DNA of 6,382 nucleotides from an uncultured Muribaculum sp. (GTDB lineage: Bacteria; Bacteroidota; Bacteroidia; Bacteroidales; Muribaculaceae): contig CANPDS010000156.1 of assembly GCA_947573015.1 (NCBI GenBank), positions 1 to 6,382 on the forward strand, read 5' to 3'. Made by a program: the position numbers and the translations under genes. The notes under the pieces are model-generated. The model saw only the letters and a list, made by a program, of their open reading frames with translations. It did not search any database and was not told the origin of the DNA. Below, piece after piece: positions 1 to 6,135 of the stretch. Positions within the stretch are counted from its first letter, which is position 1; every line of letters starts with the position of its first letter.

Positions 1-168
<168 letters not shown>

Positions 169-212
169 TTAATAAAATTATTGGGTTATGATTATATAAT
201 CTGCCTTTGGGG

Positions 213-238
213 AAATCATAGCCACGCAGCTATGGTTT
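213..238 (-). promoter_or_regulatory. Hairpin at the predicted 5' end of the gap mRNA
   Basis: Bases 213-222 pair with 229-238 with one mismatch (216/235), leaving a 6-base loop at 223-228; the core is CATAGC/GCTATG. From the predicted start site near 240-242 the stem begins only a few bases into the transcript. No T tract follows on either strand, so it is not an intrinsic terminator. By inference it could stabilise the mRNA 5' end or be a small regulatory leader element. Confidence 0.5.
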
Positions 239-246
239 TCACACCG

Positions 247-277
247 CAAAAGTAATAAATATTTTTCATTCCCCACA
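247..277 (-). promoter_or_regulatory. Bacteroidetes-type promoter for gap
   Basis: On the minus strand, bases 254 to 247 read TACTTTTG, a full match to the Bacteroidetes -7 element TAnnTTTG. Nineteen bases upstream, bases 277 to 274 read TGTG, a three-out-of-four match to the -33 element TTTG. Transcription would start near base 240-242, giving a leader of about 80 bases before the gap ATG. The -7 match and its place before a highly expressed gene make this convincing; the -33 part is weaker. Confidence 0.75.
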
Positions 278-342
278 TCTATATTTTTAAAATAAAAGAA
301 AAATTTCTTTAATCATTAAACCGAACAATACACATCAATTAA

Positions 343-377
343 CAAGCATGATATCAAACTTCACGATCATGCACTTG
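343..377. repeat. Inverted repeat upstream of the glycosyltransferase promoter
   Basis: GCATGAT at 346-352 is matched by its exact reverse complement ATCATGC at 366-372. Allowing a two-base bulge, the arms extend outward so that CAAG at 343-346 can pair with CTTG at 374-377. The spacer between the 7-base arms is 13 bases. The repeat lies between two divergent promoters and ends about 40 bases before the -33 box of the glycosyltransferase, so it is outside both transcripts. A regulator-binding site is possible but is inference only. Confidence 0.4.
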
Positions 378-401
378 TTTACTTGTGTCATTTTGCACTT
401 G
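371..401. repeat. Short direct repeats (GCACTTG twice, ACTTG three times)
   Basis: GCACTTG occurs at 371-377 and again at 395-401, 24 bases apart start to start. A third ACTTG sits between them at 381-385. The first copy overlaps the right arm of the neighbouring inverted repeat. They lie just upstream of the glycosyltransferase -33 box at 418-421, where an activator could bind. The motifs are short and chance occurrence in AT-rich DNA is not excluded. Confidence 0.3.
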
Positions 402-417
402 AATATCCATATAATCT

Positions 418-449
418 TTTGGTTATGCCCAATATTTCATTTATTTTTG
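418..449 (+). promoter_or_regulatory. Bacteroidetes-type promoter for the first glycosyltransferase
   Basis: TTTG at 418-421 and TATTTTTG at 442-449 match both consensus elements of the primary Bacteroidetes sigma factor (TTTG and TAnnTTTG), with a spacer of exactly 20 bases. Transcription would begin at about 455-457, roughly 30 bases before the ATG at 485. This is the best-formed promoter in the window and indicates that the gene is transcribed on its own account. Confidence 0.8.
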
Positions 450-484
450 CATAAAATACAATTTATGTTCCCAATATTAATTTC

Positions 485-1615
485 ATGAAAATCGTATATA
501 ACCTTTTAGAAGGCGTAAACTGCGGAGGAATCGAGCGAATTGTTTTCGCAAAAGCAAATTGGTTGTCAAAGCAAGGGCACGATGTAACCATAATTACTAC
601 AGATCGTAATGGCAGAAATCCGTTCTTTCATTTAAATGAGAACATTAAGTGGATAGATTTGGGCATAAACTATCGTCAGGACTGGACAAGTCCAATACGA
701 AAATTGCTGAAGCACAGGACTCGCACTAAACTTCACCAAAAGGCTCTATCCAAGGCAATTTTATCAATCAGACCCGATATTTCAATCAGTGTTTTCGGCG
801 CAGAAGCAGAATTTCTACACAAGATACCACATGCTGGAAAAAAAATAATCGAAATTCATTTCAGCCGATATTTCAGGTTATCTGAATTTAAATTATCAAT
901 CCAATATCTGGCAAATATTATCCACACTCTAATTGATCGCAACATTGTATCAAAATACGATGCATTTATATCGCTTACGCAAGAGGACCGAATACTATGG
1001 GGCAATCTACAAAATATTCATGTTATTCCCAATTTCATCAACCAGCGGATGCCTAACGCCGCCAAACTAGATTCAAAACAAGTAATAGCCGTCGGACGTC
1101 TCTCGCACCAAAAAGGATACGACCGCATGATAAGTGCATGGAAAATTGTCGCTCAGAAACATCCAGACTGGCATCTCAATATATATGGAACAGGGGAACT
1201 ATACAATAAATTGCAACATCAAATAACCAAAGATGGATTATCACAACATATAACCATACATGCACCCATGTCTCCAGTAGAAAGTGCCATGATGGAATCT
1301 TCGTTTCTGCTTCTATCATCGCATCACGAAGGATTGCCAATGGTAGTCTTAGAAGCTATGAGCTGCGGTTTACCGACAGTTTCATTCAGCTGCAAATGCG
1401 GTCCCAAAGATATAATAGGAAACCAAAATGGCATTATTGTTCCGAATGGCGATGTTAAGGCACTTGCCACAGCCGCATGTTCATTAATTGAAAATGAAGA
1501 TCTTCGGAAGCGATTGGGACACAATGCCTATCTAAATATACAAAACTATACAGCAGATAAAATAATGCCGAAATGGGAGCAGCTTTTTGATGAACTTGTC
1601 AGAAAAGATCAATAA
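485..1615 (+). CDS. GT4-family glycosyltransferase
   Basis: Predicted cytoplasmic or membrane-associated retaining glycosyltransferase of the GT-B fold that would add one sugar to a lipid-linked glycan; donor and acceptor cannot be read from sequence. The 376-residue length is normal. The N-terminal domain begins with a beta strand and the loop GGIERIV (residues 14-20), typical of GT4 acceptor domains. The C-terminal donor domain has GRLSHQKG (204-211), with Arg205 and Lys210 at the usual nucleotide-sugar phosphate positions, then YGTGEL (234-239), and the EX7E motif with Glu282 and Glu290 in HEGLPMVVLEAM. The following stretch GPKDIIGNQNGIIVPNGD resembles AmsD-like exopolysaccharide transferases. 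The ATG at 485 is supported by the promoter about 30 bases upstream. It has no glycan neighbours on either side (gap to the left, mscL 108 bases to the right). No clear terminator follows. Family assignment is firm; pathway is inference. Confidence 0.9.
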   Translation: MKIVYNLLEGVNCGGIERIVFAKANWLSKQGHDVTIITTDRNGRNPFFHLNENIKWIDLGINYRQDWTSPIRKLLKHRTRTKLHQKALSKAILSIRPDISISVFGAEAEFLHKIPHAGKKIIEIHFSRYFRLSEFKLSIQYLANIIHTLIDRNIVSKYDAFISLTQEDRILWGNLQNIHVIPNFINQRMPNAAKLDSKQVIAVGRLSHQKGYDRMISAWKIVAQKHPDWHLNIYGTGELYNKLQHQITKDGLSQHITIHAPMSPVESAMMESSFLLLSSHHEGLPMVVLEAMSCGLPTVSFSCKCGPKDIIGNQNGIIVPNGDVKALATAACSLIENEDLRKRLGHNAYLNIQNYTADKIMPKWEQLFDELVRKDQ

Positions 1616-1689
1616 ATCAATAACCGTATTTTCGAACTTATCAGTGGGAGTTTTTTGAACAGACACATGCATAATTACGTTATTTTTCG

Positions 1690-1697
1690 TAGTTTTG
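1690..1697 (+). promoter_or_regulatory. -7 promoter element for mscL
   Basis: TAGTTTTG at 1690-1697 fits the Bacteroidetes -7 consensus TAnnTTTG. No good TTTG lies at the expected -33 position: 1666-1669 reads CATG, and the nearest TTTG, at 1654-1657, is 32 bases away. Transcription would start at about 1703-1705, some 20 bases before the mscL ATG at 1724. This start site falls downstream of the earlier in-frame ATG at 1655 and so supports the shorter protein. Confidence 0.6.
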
Positions 1698-1723
1698 CAA
1701 TAATTTCACCTCTAATAAACATT

Positions 1724-2179
1724 ATGGGAAAATTTCTTACCGAATTCAAGGAGTTTGCCATGAAAGGCAACGTGATCGACATGGCTGTCGGTGTAATCAT
1801 CGGAGGCGCTTTCGGAAAGATTGTCACTTCGCTGGTAAATGATATAATAATGCCTGTCGTAGGCATTGCCACCGGGGGTGTGGACTTCAAGGAACATAAA
1901 ATATTGTTGAAAGCGGCTGAAACAGCCGCCGACGGCACAGTTATCAACCCTGAAGTATTCCTGACATGGGGCGTATTCGTTCAGTCAATTGTCGACTTCC
2001 TCATCATCGCATTCTGTATATTTGTCGCCATAAAATGGATGAACAAACTTAAGAACGCCACAAAGAAAGCCGAAGCCGAAGCTGCGGCTACAGCACCAGC
2101 TCCCGAACCGACCAAGGAGGAACAGCTTCTTACTGAGATACGCGATCTGCTGAAAGCCCAAAACCAAGAAAAGAAATAA
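1724..2179 (+). CDS. mscL: Large-conductance mechanosensitive channel MscL
   Basis: Inner-membrane homopentameric channel that opens under membrane tension to release solutes during hypo-osmotic shock. The 151-residue product has all parts in order. The amphipathic N-terminal segment is [18 protein letters not shown]1 is at about 17-44 and includes the pore-lining [14 protein letters not shown] stretch. A periplasmic loop runs from about 45 to 79. TM2 is at about 80-104 and is followed by the basic cluster KWMNKLKN. An Ala/Pro/Glu-rich linker (about 114-130) leads to the C-terminal amphipathic helix [16 protein letters not shown], which forms the cytoplasmic bundle. An in-frame ATG at 1655 would add 23 residues. 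I reject it because the conserved protein begins at MGKF and the -7 promoter box at 1690-1697 lies inside that extension. The dehydrogenase gene follows after 90 bases. Very secure. Confidence 0.97.
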   Translation: MGKFLTEFKEFAMKGNVIDMAVGVIIGGAFGKIVTSLVNDIIMPVVGIATGGVDFKEHKILLKAAETAADGTVINPEVFLTWGVFVQSIVDFLIIAFCIFVAIKWMNKLKNATKKAEAEAAATAPAPEPTKEEQLLTEIRDLLKAQNQEKK

Positions 2180-2269
2180 CATCCGTTATCATATCCAACA
2201 TTCCGTCGATAAGGATCGCAAATAGCCATATCAGCGGGACGATACATTTTGCAATAACAAGTTCTCACT

Positions 2270-3478
2270 ATGTCAAAAGTAATCATTATAGGCTGCGGAG
2301 GTGTAGGCACTGTAGTAGCTTATAAATGCGCCCAGAATCCCGATGTATTCACAGAAATCGTGATAGCATCGCGCACAAAAAGCAAATGCGACGCACTTGC
2401 AGCCAAAATCGGCGCTCCAAACATCACCACCGACCGCGTCGACGCCGATGACGTCGATGATATCGTAGCCCTATTCGAGCGCCACAAGCCTCAGCTCGTA
2501 ATCAATGTAGCGCTTCCTTATCAGGACCTCACAATCATGGACGCCTGCCTGAAGTGCGGAGTCAACTACCTCGATACAGCAAACTATGAGCCAAAGGATG
2601 TGGCTCATTTCGAATACTCCTGGCAGTGGGCCTATCGCGAACGCTTTGAGAAAGCAGGCCTCACCGCCATACTCGGCTGCGGATTCGACCCTGGAGTATC
2701 GGGAGTATTCACAGCTTATGCCGCCAAACACCATTTCTCTGAAATGGAATATCTTGACATAGTCGACTGCAACGCCGGCGACCATGGCAAAGCTTTCGCC
2801 ACCAACTTCAATCCAGAAATCAATATCCGCGAGATCACTCAAAATGGCCGATACTATCAGGAAGGAGAATGGAAAGTGACAAAACCGCTTGAAATCCACG
2901 CCCCTCTCACTTATCCAAACATCGGACCGCGCGACTCATATCTTCTCTACCACGAAGAGTTGGAAAGTCTTGTGATAAACTTCCCTACCATCAAGCGCGC
3001 ACGCTTCTGGATGACATTCGGCCAGGAATATCTCACCCACCTGCGCGTAATCCAGAACATCGGCATGGCTCGTATCGACGAAGTTGAATACAACGGCACA
3101 AAGATTATCCCTCTGCAATTCCTCAAAGCCGTCCTTCCCAACCCTCAGGATCTGGGAGAAAACTACCACGGCGAGACATCGATCGGATGCCGCATATCAG
3201 GAAAAGACAAAGATGGCAAGCCACTGACTTATTATATTTATAATAATTGCAGCCACGAAGCCGCATTCCGCGAGACTGGCATGCAGGCCGTAAGTTACAC
3301 AACCGGTGTTCCGGCAATGGCAGGAGCCATGATGTTCCTCACCGGCAAGTGGGTAAAACCCGGTGTGCACAACGTCGAGGAATTCGATCCCGATCCATTC
3401 CTTTCTGTCATCGCCGCCCAGGGCCTCCCATGGCACGAGGTGTTCAACGGCGACCTTGAAGTCGACAAAGTCGGCTGA
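2270..3478 (+). CDS. Carboxynorspermidine/carboxyspermidine dehydrogenase (saccharopine dehydrogenase family)
   Basis: Cytoplasmic NAD(P)H enzyme of the alternative polyamine route. It condenses aspartate semialdehyde with putrescine or diaminopropane to give carboxyspermidine or carboxynorspermidine, which a separate decarboxylase turns into (nor)spermidine. The 402-residue protein opens with VIIIGCGGVGTVV, a Rossmann GxGGxG loop at residues 8-13, and then IASRTKSKC at about 32-40, where the cofactor ribose or phosphate is read. The motif LGCGFDPGVSGVF (135-147), followed by a long stretch beginning DIVDCNAGDHG, is characteristic of this branch rather than of true lysine-pathway saccharopine dehydrogenases. 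Gut Bacteroides are known to make spermidine this way, so the carboxyspermidine role is likelier. No decarboxylase gene is in the window. It starts 90 bases after mscL, with no good promoter seen between, so it may be read through from mscL; transcription ends at the strong hairpin just downstream. Locally GC-rich: 36 of 60 bases in 2401-2460 are G or C by hand count. Confidence 0.9.
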   Translation: MSKVIIIGCGGVGTVVAYKCAQNPDVFTEIVIASRTKSKCDALAAKIGAPNITTDRVDADDVDDIVALFERHKPQLVINVALPYQDLTIMDACLKCGVNYLDTANYEPKDVAHFEYSWQWAYRERFEKAGLTAILGCGFDPGVSGVFTAYAAKHHFSEMEYLDIVDCNAGDHGKAFATNFNPEINIREITQNGRYYQEGEWKVTKPLEIHAPLTYPNIGPRDSYLLYHEELESLVINFPTIKRARFWMTFGQEYLTHLRVIQNIGMARIDEVEYNGTKIIPLQFLKAVLPNPQDLGENYHGETSIGCRISGKDKDGKPLTYYIYNNCSHEAAFRETGMQAVSYTTGVPAMAGAMMFLTGKWVKPGVHNVEEFDPDPFLSVIAAQGLPWHEVFNGDLEVDKVG

Positions 3479-3499
3479 TGATCATACCTCACAACATAG

Positions 3500-3545
3500 A
3501 AGCCTGTTGTCCTACTTCTTATAGTCAGGACACAGGCTTTTCTTT
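3500..3545 (+). terminator. Intrinsic terminator after the polyamine dehydrogenase
   Basis: Bases 3500-3516 pair with 3523-3539 as sixteen base pairs interrupted by two single-base bulges (T3508 and C3526), with a 6-base loop TCTTAT at 3517-3522. The core is AGCCTGT and TGTCCT against AGGACA and CAGGCT. The stem runs into TTTTCTTT at 3538-3545. No equivalent T tract exists on the other strand, so it works rightward only. It starts 21 bases after the dehydrogenase stop codon and ends 30 bases before the next start codon. Confidence 0.9.
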
Positions 3546-3575
3546 CAATATATCACCCAATCGAATCGTCATAGC

Positions 3576-4559
3576 ATGGAATATTTTCTCATAGACTCTC
3601 CGAAAGAAACGTATTACCCACGCACCCCCGGAAGCCAACTTATAAATTCACCGGCAGCATCATGCAAAGCAATAATGTGGATAAAAGGCGCCTGGAGAGC
3701 GGTAAATAGCACCTCAGAAGAAGATATCCTATTATGCTACCTCGACATACAGGCCGTAATCTGCTGGTGGTTGGCTAAACTAACATTCAGACATCGCAAT
3801 ATCGTAGCGATCAACCTATTGCTAAAGGACAAACCGTCTATCAAAAACCGCATCGCTTCATGGATGTATTTTAAAGCCTTATCTTCTGAAAATTTCCATG
3901 CCACAGTCACATCATTAGAGTATGGCCAATGGCTTAACCGTAAATTCGGAAAAAACTTCTATTACTACCATCTGCCAGATCTCTACATATACAATGATTT
4001 GGGCACACGTTACGGAGATATCAAGCCAAAAGATAACACCGTATTCTGCGGAGGCACAAATGGCCGCGATTGGAATATGATATTCAAAATTGCCGAAGCT
4101 ATGCCCGACATGACATTCACAATCGTAATGCCTGGAAGTATCCACAAACGATTCGTCAACAATATTCCGCCAAATGTAGTGGCTATGCACGATGTGTCTC
4201 TCGACACATTTCTTCGCGAAATGGCATCCTCGCAAATCGTATGCCTACCCCTTGACACCGAAGCTCCGGCGGGACTAATCGTACTTTTTGAAGCCGCCGC
4301 TATCGGTCGACCGATTGTCACATCCTCAACCGTCACAACCCGCGCCTACATCAGAAAAGGAATGTCAGATGCCTGTATTATCACCACCAACGACACATCT
4401 GAATGGGTTAAAACCATCCGCATACTGATGCACAACATAAGTATGCCAAATGCCAATCAAAAATTTAACGACTATCTCAATTCCTTTTGTTCAGAACAAA
4501 AATATGTTGAATCTCTACAATCCATTATAAAACAATATTACACACATAAAATGCGTTAA
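3576..4559 (+). CDS. GT-B glycosyltransferase of the polysaccharide locus
   Basis: Predicted sugar transferase for capsule or exopolysaccharide repeat-unit assembly at the cytoplasmic face of the inner membrane; substrates unknown. It has 327 residues, somewhat short for a GT4 protein. The N-terminal half is poorly conserved and Trp-rich around 62-66 (ICWWL). The donor domain begins near VFCGGTNGRDW (156-166), a Gly-rich loop with Arg164 in the usual phosphate-binding region, followed by AEAMPDMTFTIVMPG. The C-terminal motif is EAPAGLIVLFEAAAIGRP (229-246). Glu239 matches the second Glu of EX7E, but the first position is Pro231, with the nearest Glu two residues further upstream (Glu229). The start at 3576 leaves only 30 bases after the preceding terminator, and no TAnnTTTG box is visible there, so its promoter is unclear. 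The flippase follows after 24 bases, almost certainly in the same operon. Fold confident; exact family less so. Confidence 0.82.
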   Translation: MEYFLIDSPKETYYPRTPGSQLINSPAASCKAIMWIKGAWRAVNSTSEEDILLCYLDIQAVICWWLAKLTFRHRNIVAINLLLKDKPSIKNRIASWMYFKALSSENFHATVTSLEYGQWLNRKFGKNFYYYHLPDLYIYNDLGTRYGDIKPKDNTVFCGGTNGRDWNMIFKIAEAMPDMTFTIVMPGSIHKRFVNNIPPNVVAMHDVSLDTFLREMASSQIVCLPLDTEAPAGLIVLFEAAAIGRPIVTSSTVTTRAYIRKGMSDACIITTNDTSEWVKTIRILMHNISMPNANQKFNDYLNSFCSEQKYVESLQSIIKQYYTHKMR

Positions 4560-4583
4560 ACCGATATCTGAAAGCTCAGCCTC

Positions 4584-5942
4584 ATGGCATCAATCAAAAA
4601 AAACCTGATATATAGCATATTACTCACAACATCCAGCTACATAATGTCGCTGGTTGTATTCCCCTATGCCTCTCGAATACTGGGACCGTCAAGTTTAGGA
4701 ATAGTGGGGTTTATGGAAGGGACTGTAGGAGTATTCACATTACTCACTACAATGGGCATTAATTTTCTTGGCATACGTGAAATTGCCCGTTCACGTCATG
4801 ACAGTCAAGCAATATCCTCCGTATATACAAATCTGATAACACTATTATTAATATTCACCATCGTAGGTGTATGCGGATTTATAATCTGCGCCTCGCTAAT
4901 CCCAAATCTTCGTCAACACCCTCAACTGATAGCGCTCGGTATATTAAGTATCATTGCACAAGTTTTTTTAATTGAATGGTTCTACAAAGGATTGGAAAAT
5001 TTTAAATATATAACCCTGCGTAACATTGCAGTAAAAGTTATATATATCATTTCCATATTTTTTTTGATTAAATCACCATCAGACTATCTGATTTATTTTG
5101 CCCTCATTGTTGCAACATACTCATTAAATGCTACCATAAATATTATTTATGCACGGAAGTTCGTTCATTTCTCTTTCCGATATCTTAATCTGAAAGCATA
5201 TCTGAAACCATATATTTCTATTGGCATATACACCGTATTGGCATCGCTCTATATTACATTCAATCCAATGTTTCTGGGAGCAACAACTAATGATATTCAA
5301 GTCGGCTATTATTCTGTTTCCATAAAAGTATTTACTATAATTTTCAGTTCTTTCACGGCCATAACTACGGTACTGATGCCCCGTATGAGCGTACTGACTG
5401 CTAACAATGAAATAGAAAAATTAAAAGAGAACTCTTATCGCACAATAAATATTTTCACGATATTGGCAACCCCACTGACGATACTCGGTATCTATTATTC
5501 TCCTCAGATTGTCAATATCATATCCGGAAATGCATATGCGGGCGCCATACTTCCTATGCAAATACTTATGCCGCTCTTGTTTATCAATGGATACGCCCAA
5601 ATTCTAAATGTCCAGATTCTTATGACTATCAATCAAGACAAAACGATTCTTAAGAATAGCAAGATAGTATGCGCAATACTTATCCTCCTAAACATCGCCT
5701 TAGTACCGTTTTTTGGAGCAATAGGTTCCGCTATAGTATGGACTACCTGCGAATTAGCTATGCTTATCTTATCACAAGTTGCCACCACTCGACTTGTAAA
5801 TGTCCGCTTTTATTTTAGACCCATAATATCATCTATCATTACCTCAATACCAGGTATGGCAATCATAGTCGCTATATCATACTTACCTCTAAACCAATAT
5901 ATCCAAGCAATCATTGGCTGCATCGTTTTTTTACTTATGTGA
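4584..5942 (+). CDS. Wzx-type polysaccharide flippase, probably truncated at its C-terminus
   Basis: Multi-pass inner-membrane protein of the MATE/MOP superfamily that flips undecaprenyl-linked repeat units to the periplasm for Wzy-dependent polymerisation. The 452 residues are mostly hydrophobic helices. Family signatures are the N-terminal SIKKNLIYS, FPYASRILGPSSLG (26-39), FLGIREIARSR (61-71), and EWFYKGLENFKYITLRN (131-147). A cytoplasmic loop with charged residues NNEIEKLKENS lies near 274-284. The ATG at 4584 matches the family's usual N-terminus and lies 24 bases after the upstream glycosyltransferase stop. The protein ends at TGA 5940-5942 partway through its last helix (about 439-452), whereas the same frame remains open to 6047 with plausible family sequence; see the separate tail entry. 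Locally very AT-rich: 13 of 60 bases in 5041-5100 are G or C by hand count. Function may be reduced or lost if the stop is real. Confidence 0.88.
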   Translation: MASIKKNLIYSILLTTSSYIMSLVVFPYASRILGPSSLGIVGFMEGTVGVFTLLTTMGINFLGIREIARSRHDSQAISSVYTNLITLLLIFTIVGVCGFIICASLIPNLRQHPQLIALGILSIIAQVFLIEWFYKGLENFKYITLRNIAVKVIYIISIFFLIKSPSDYLIYFALIVATYSLNATINIIYARKFVHFSFRYLNLKAYLKPYISIGIYTVLASLYITFNPMFLGATTNDIQVGYYSVSIKVFTIIFSSFTAITTVLMPRMSVLTANNEIEKLKENSYRTINIFTILATPLTILGIYYSPQIVNIISGNAYAGAILPMQILMPLLFINGYAQILNVQILMTINQDKTILKNSKIVCAILILLNIALVPFFGAIGSAIVWTTCELAMLILSQVATTRLVNVRFYFRPIISSIITSIPGMAIIVAISYLPLNQYIQAIIGCIVFLLM

Positions 5943-6047
5943 TTTTTCATACAACTGTACATAGCTAAAAATGAAGCAAGCATATATATAATCTCAACAC
6001 TACGGCATAAGCATTCTGACTACAGAATTAAAAACAAAGCGCAATAA
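5943..6047 (+). other. Candidate severed C-terminal tail of the flippase gene, beyond an in-frame TGA
   Basis: Continuing the flippase frame past TGA 5940-5942 gives 34 open codons to TAA at 6045-6047. The encoded peptide starts FFIQLYIAKNEASIYIIS and then turns basic (TLRHKHS, later YRIKNKAQ). It would complete the interrupted last membrane helix and add the Lys-Asn-Glu turn and basic tail usual for these flippases. The total would then be 487 codons before the stop, close to the usual 470-490 for the family. There is no start codon or promoter here, so it is not a separate gene. The alternatives are a chance open frame in AT-rich DNA or a sequencing error at the TGA. CGG, CAT and AAG codons with no early stop favour former coding sequence but do not prove it. 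Confidence 0.5.
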
Positions 6048-6135
6048 AATCCCGGTTGGATCCAAAGGCAATAAAGATAAAAAATAGCCGTTGAATTTAC
6101 ATACGAGAATATCAAAATCCGTCAATTACAGTAAA

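Noticed and set aside
1616..1660. Possible terminator after the first glycosyltransferase, near the T run at 1651-1656
   Set aside because: No stable stem could be built immediately before the T run.
2243..2251. TACATTTTG ahead of the polyamine dehydrogenase as a possible -7 promoter element
   Set aside because: It has three bases rather than two between TA and TTTG, and no TTTG lies about 20 bases upstream; too weak to call.
2471..2899. 142-codon minus-strand open frame inside the polyamine dehydrogenase, and similar minus-strand frames in mscL and the second glycosyltransferase
   Set aside because: These are antisense shadows of well-supported genes, produced by their codon composition; none shows a domain, promoter or start context.
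5926..5940. A run of seven T (5926-5932) near the flippase end as the cause of a frameshift rather than a nonsense change
   Set aside because: Losing one T gives a frame that stops at TAG after about ten residues, and adding one gives a frame that stops at TAA after about a dozen residues. Neither resembles the family tail as well as the uninterrupted original frame beyond the TGA.
6056..6065. Perfect 10-base palindrome TTGGATCCAA between flippase and export gene
   Set aside because: It is short and isolated, has no T tract, spacer or second copy, and outer bases do not pair; chance is sufficient.
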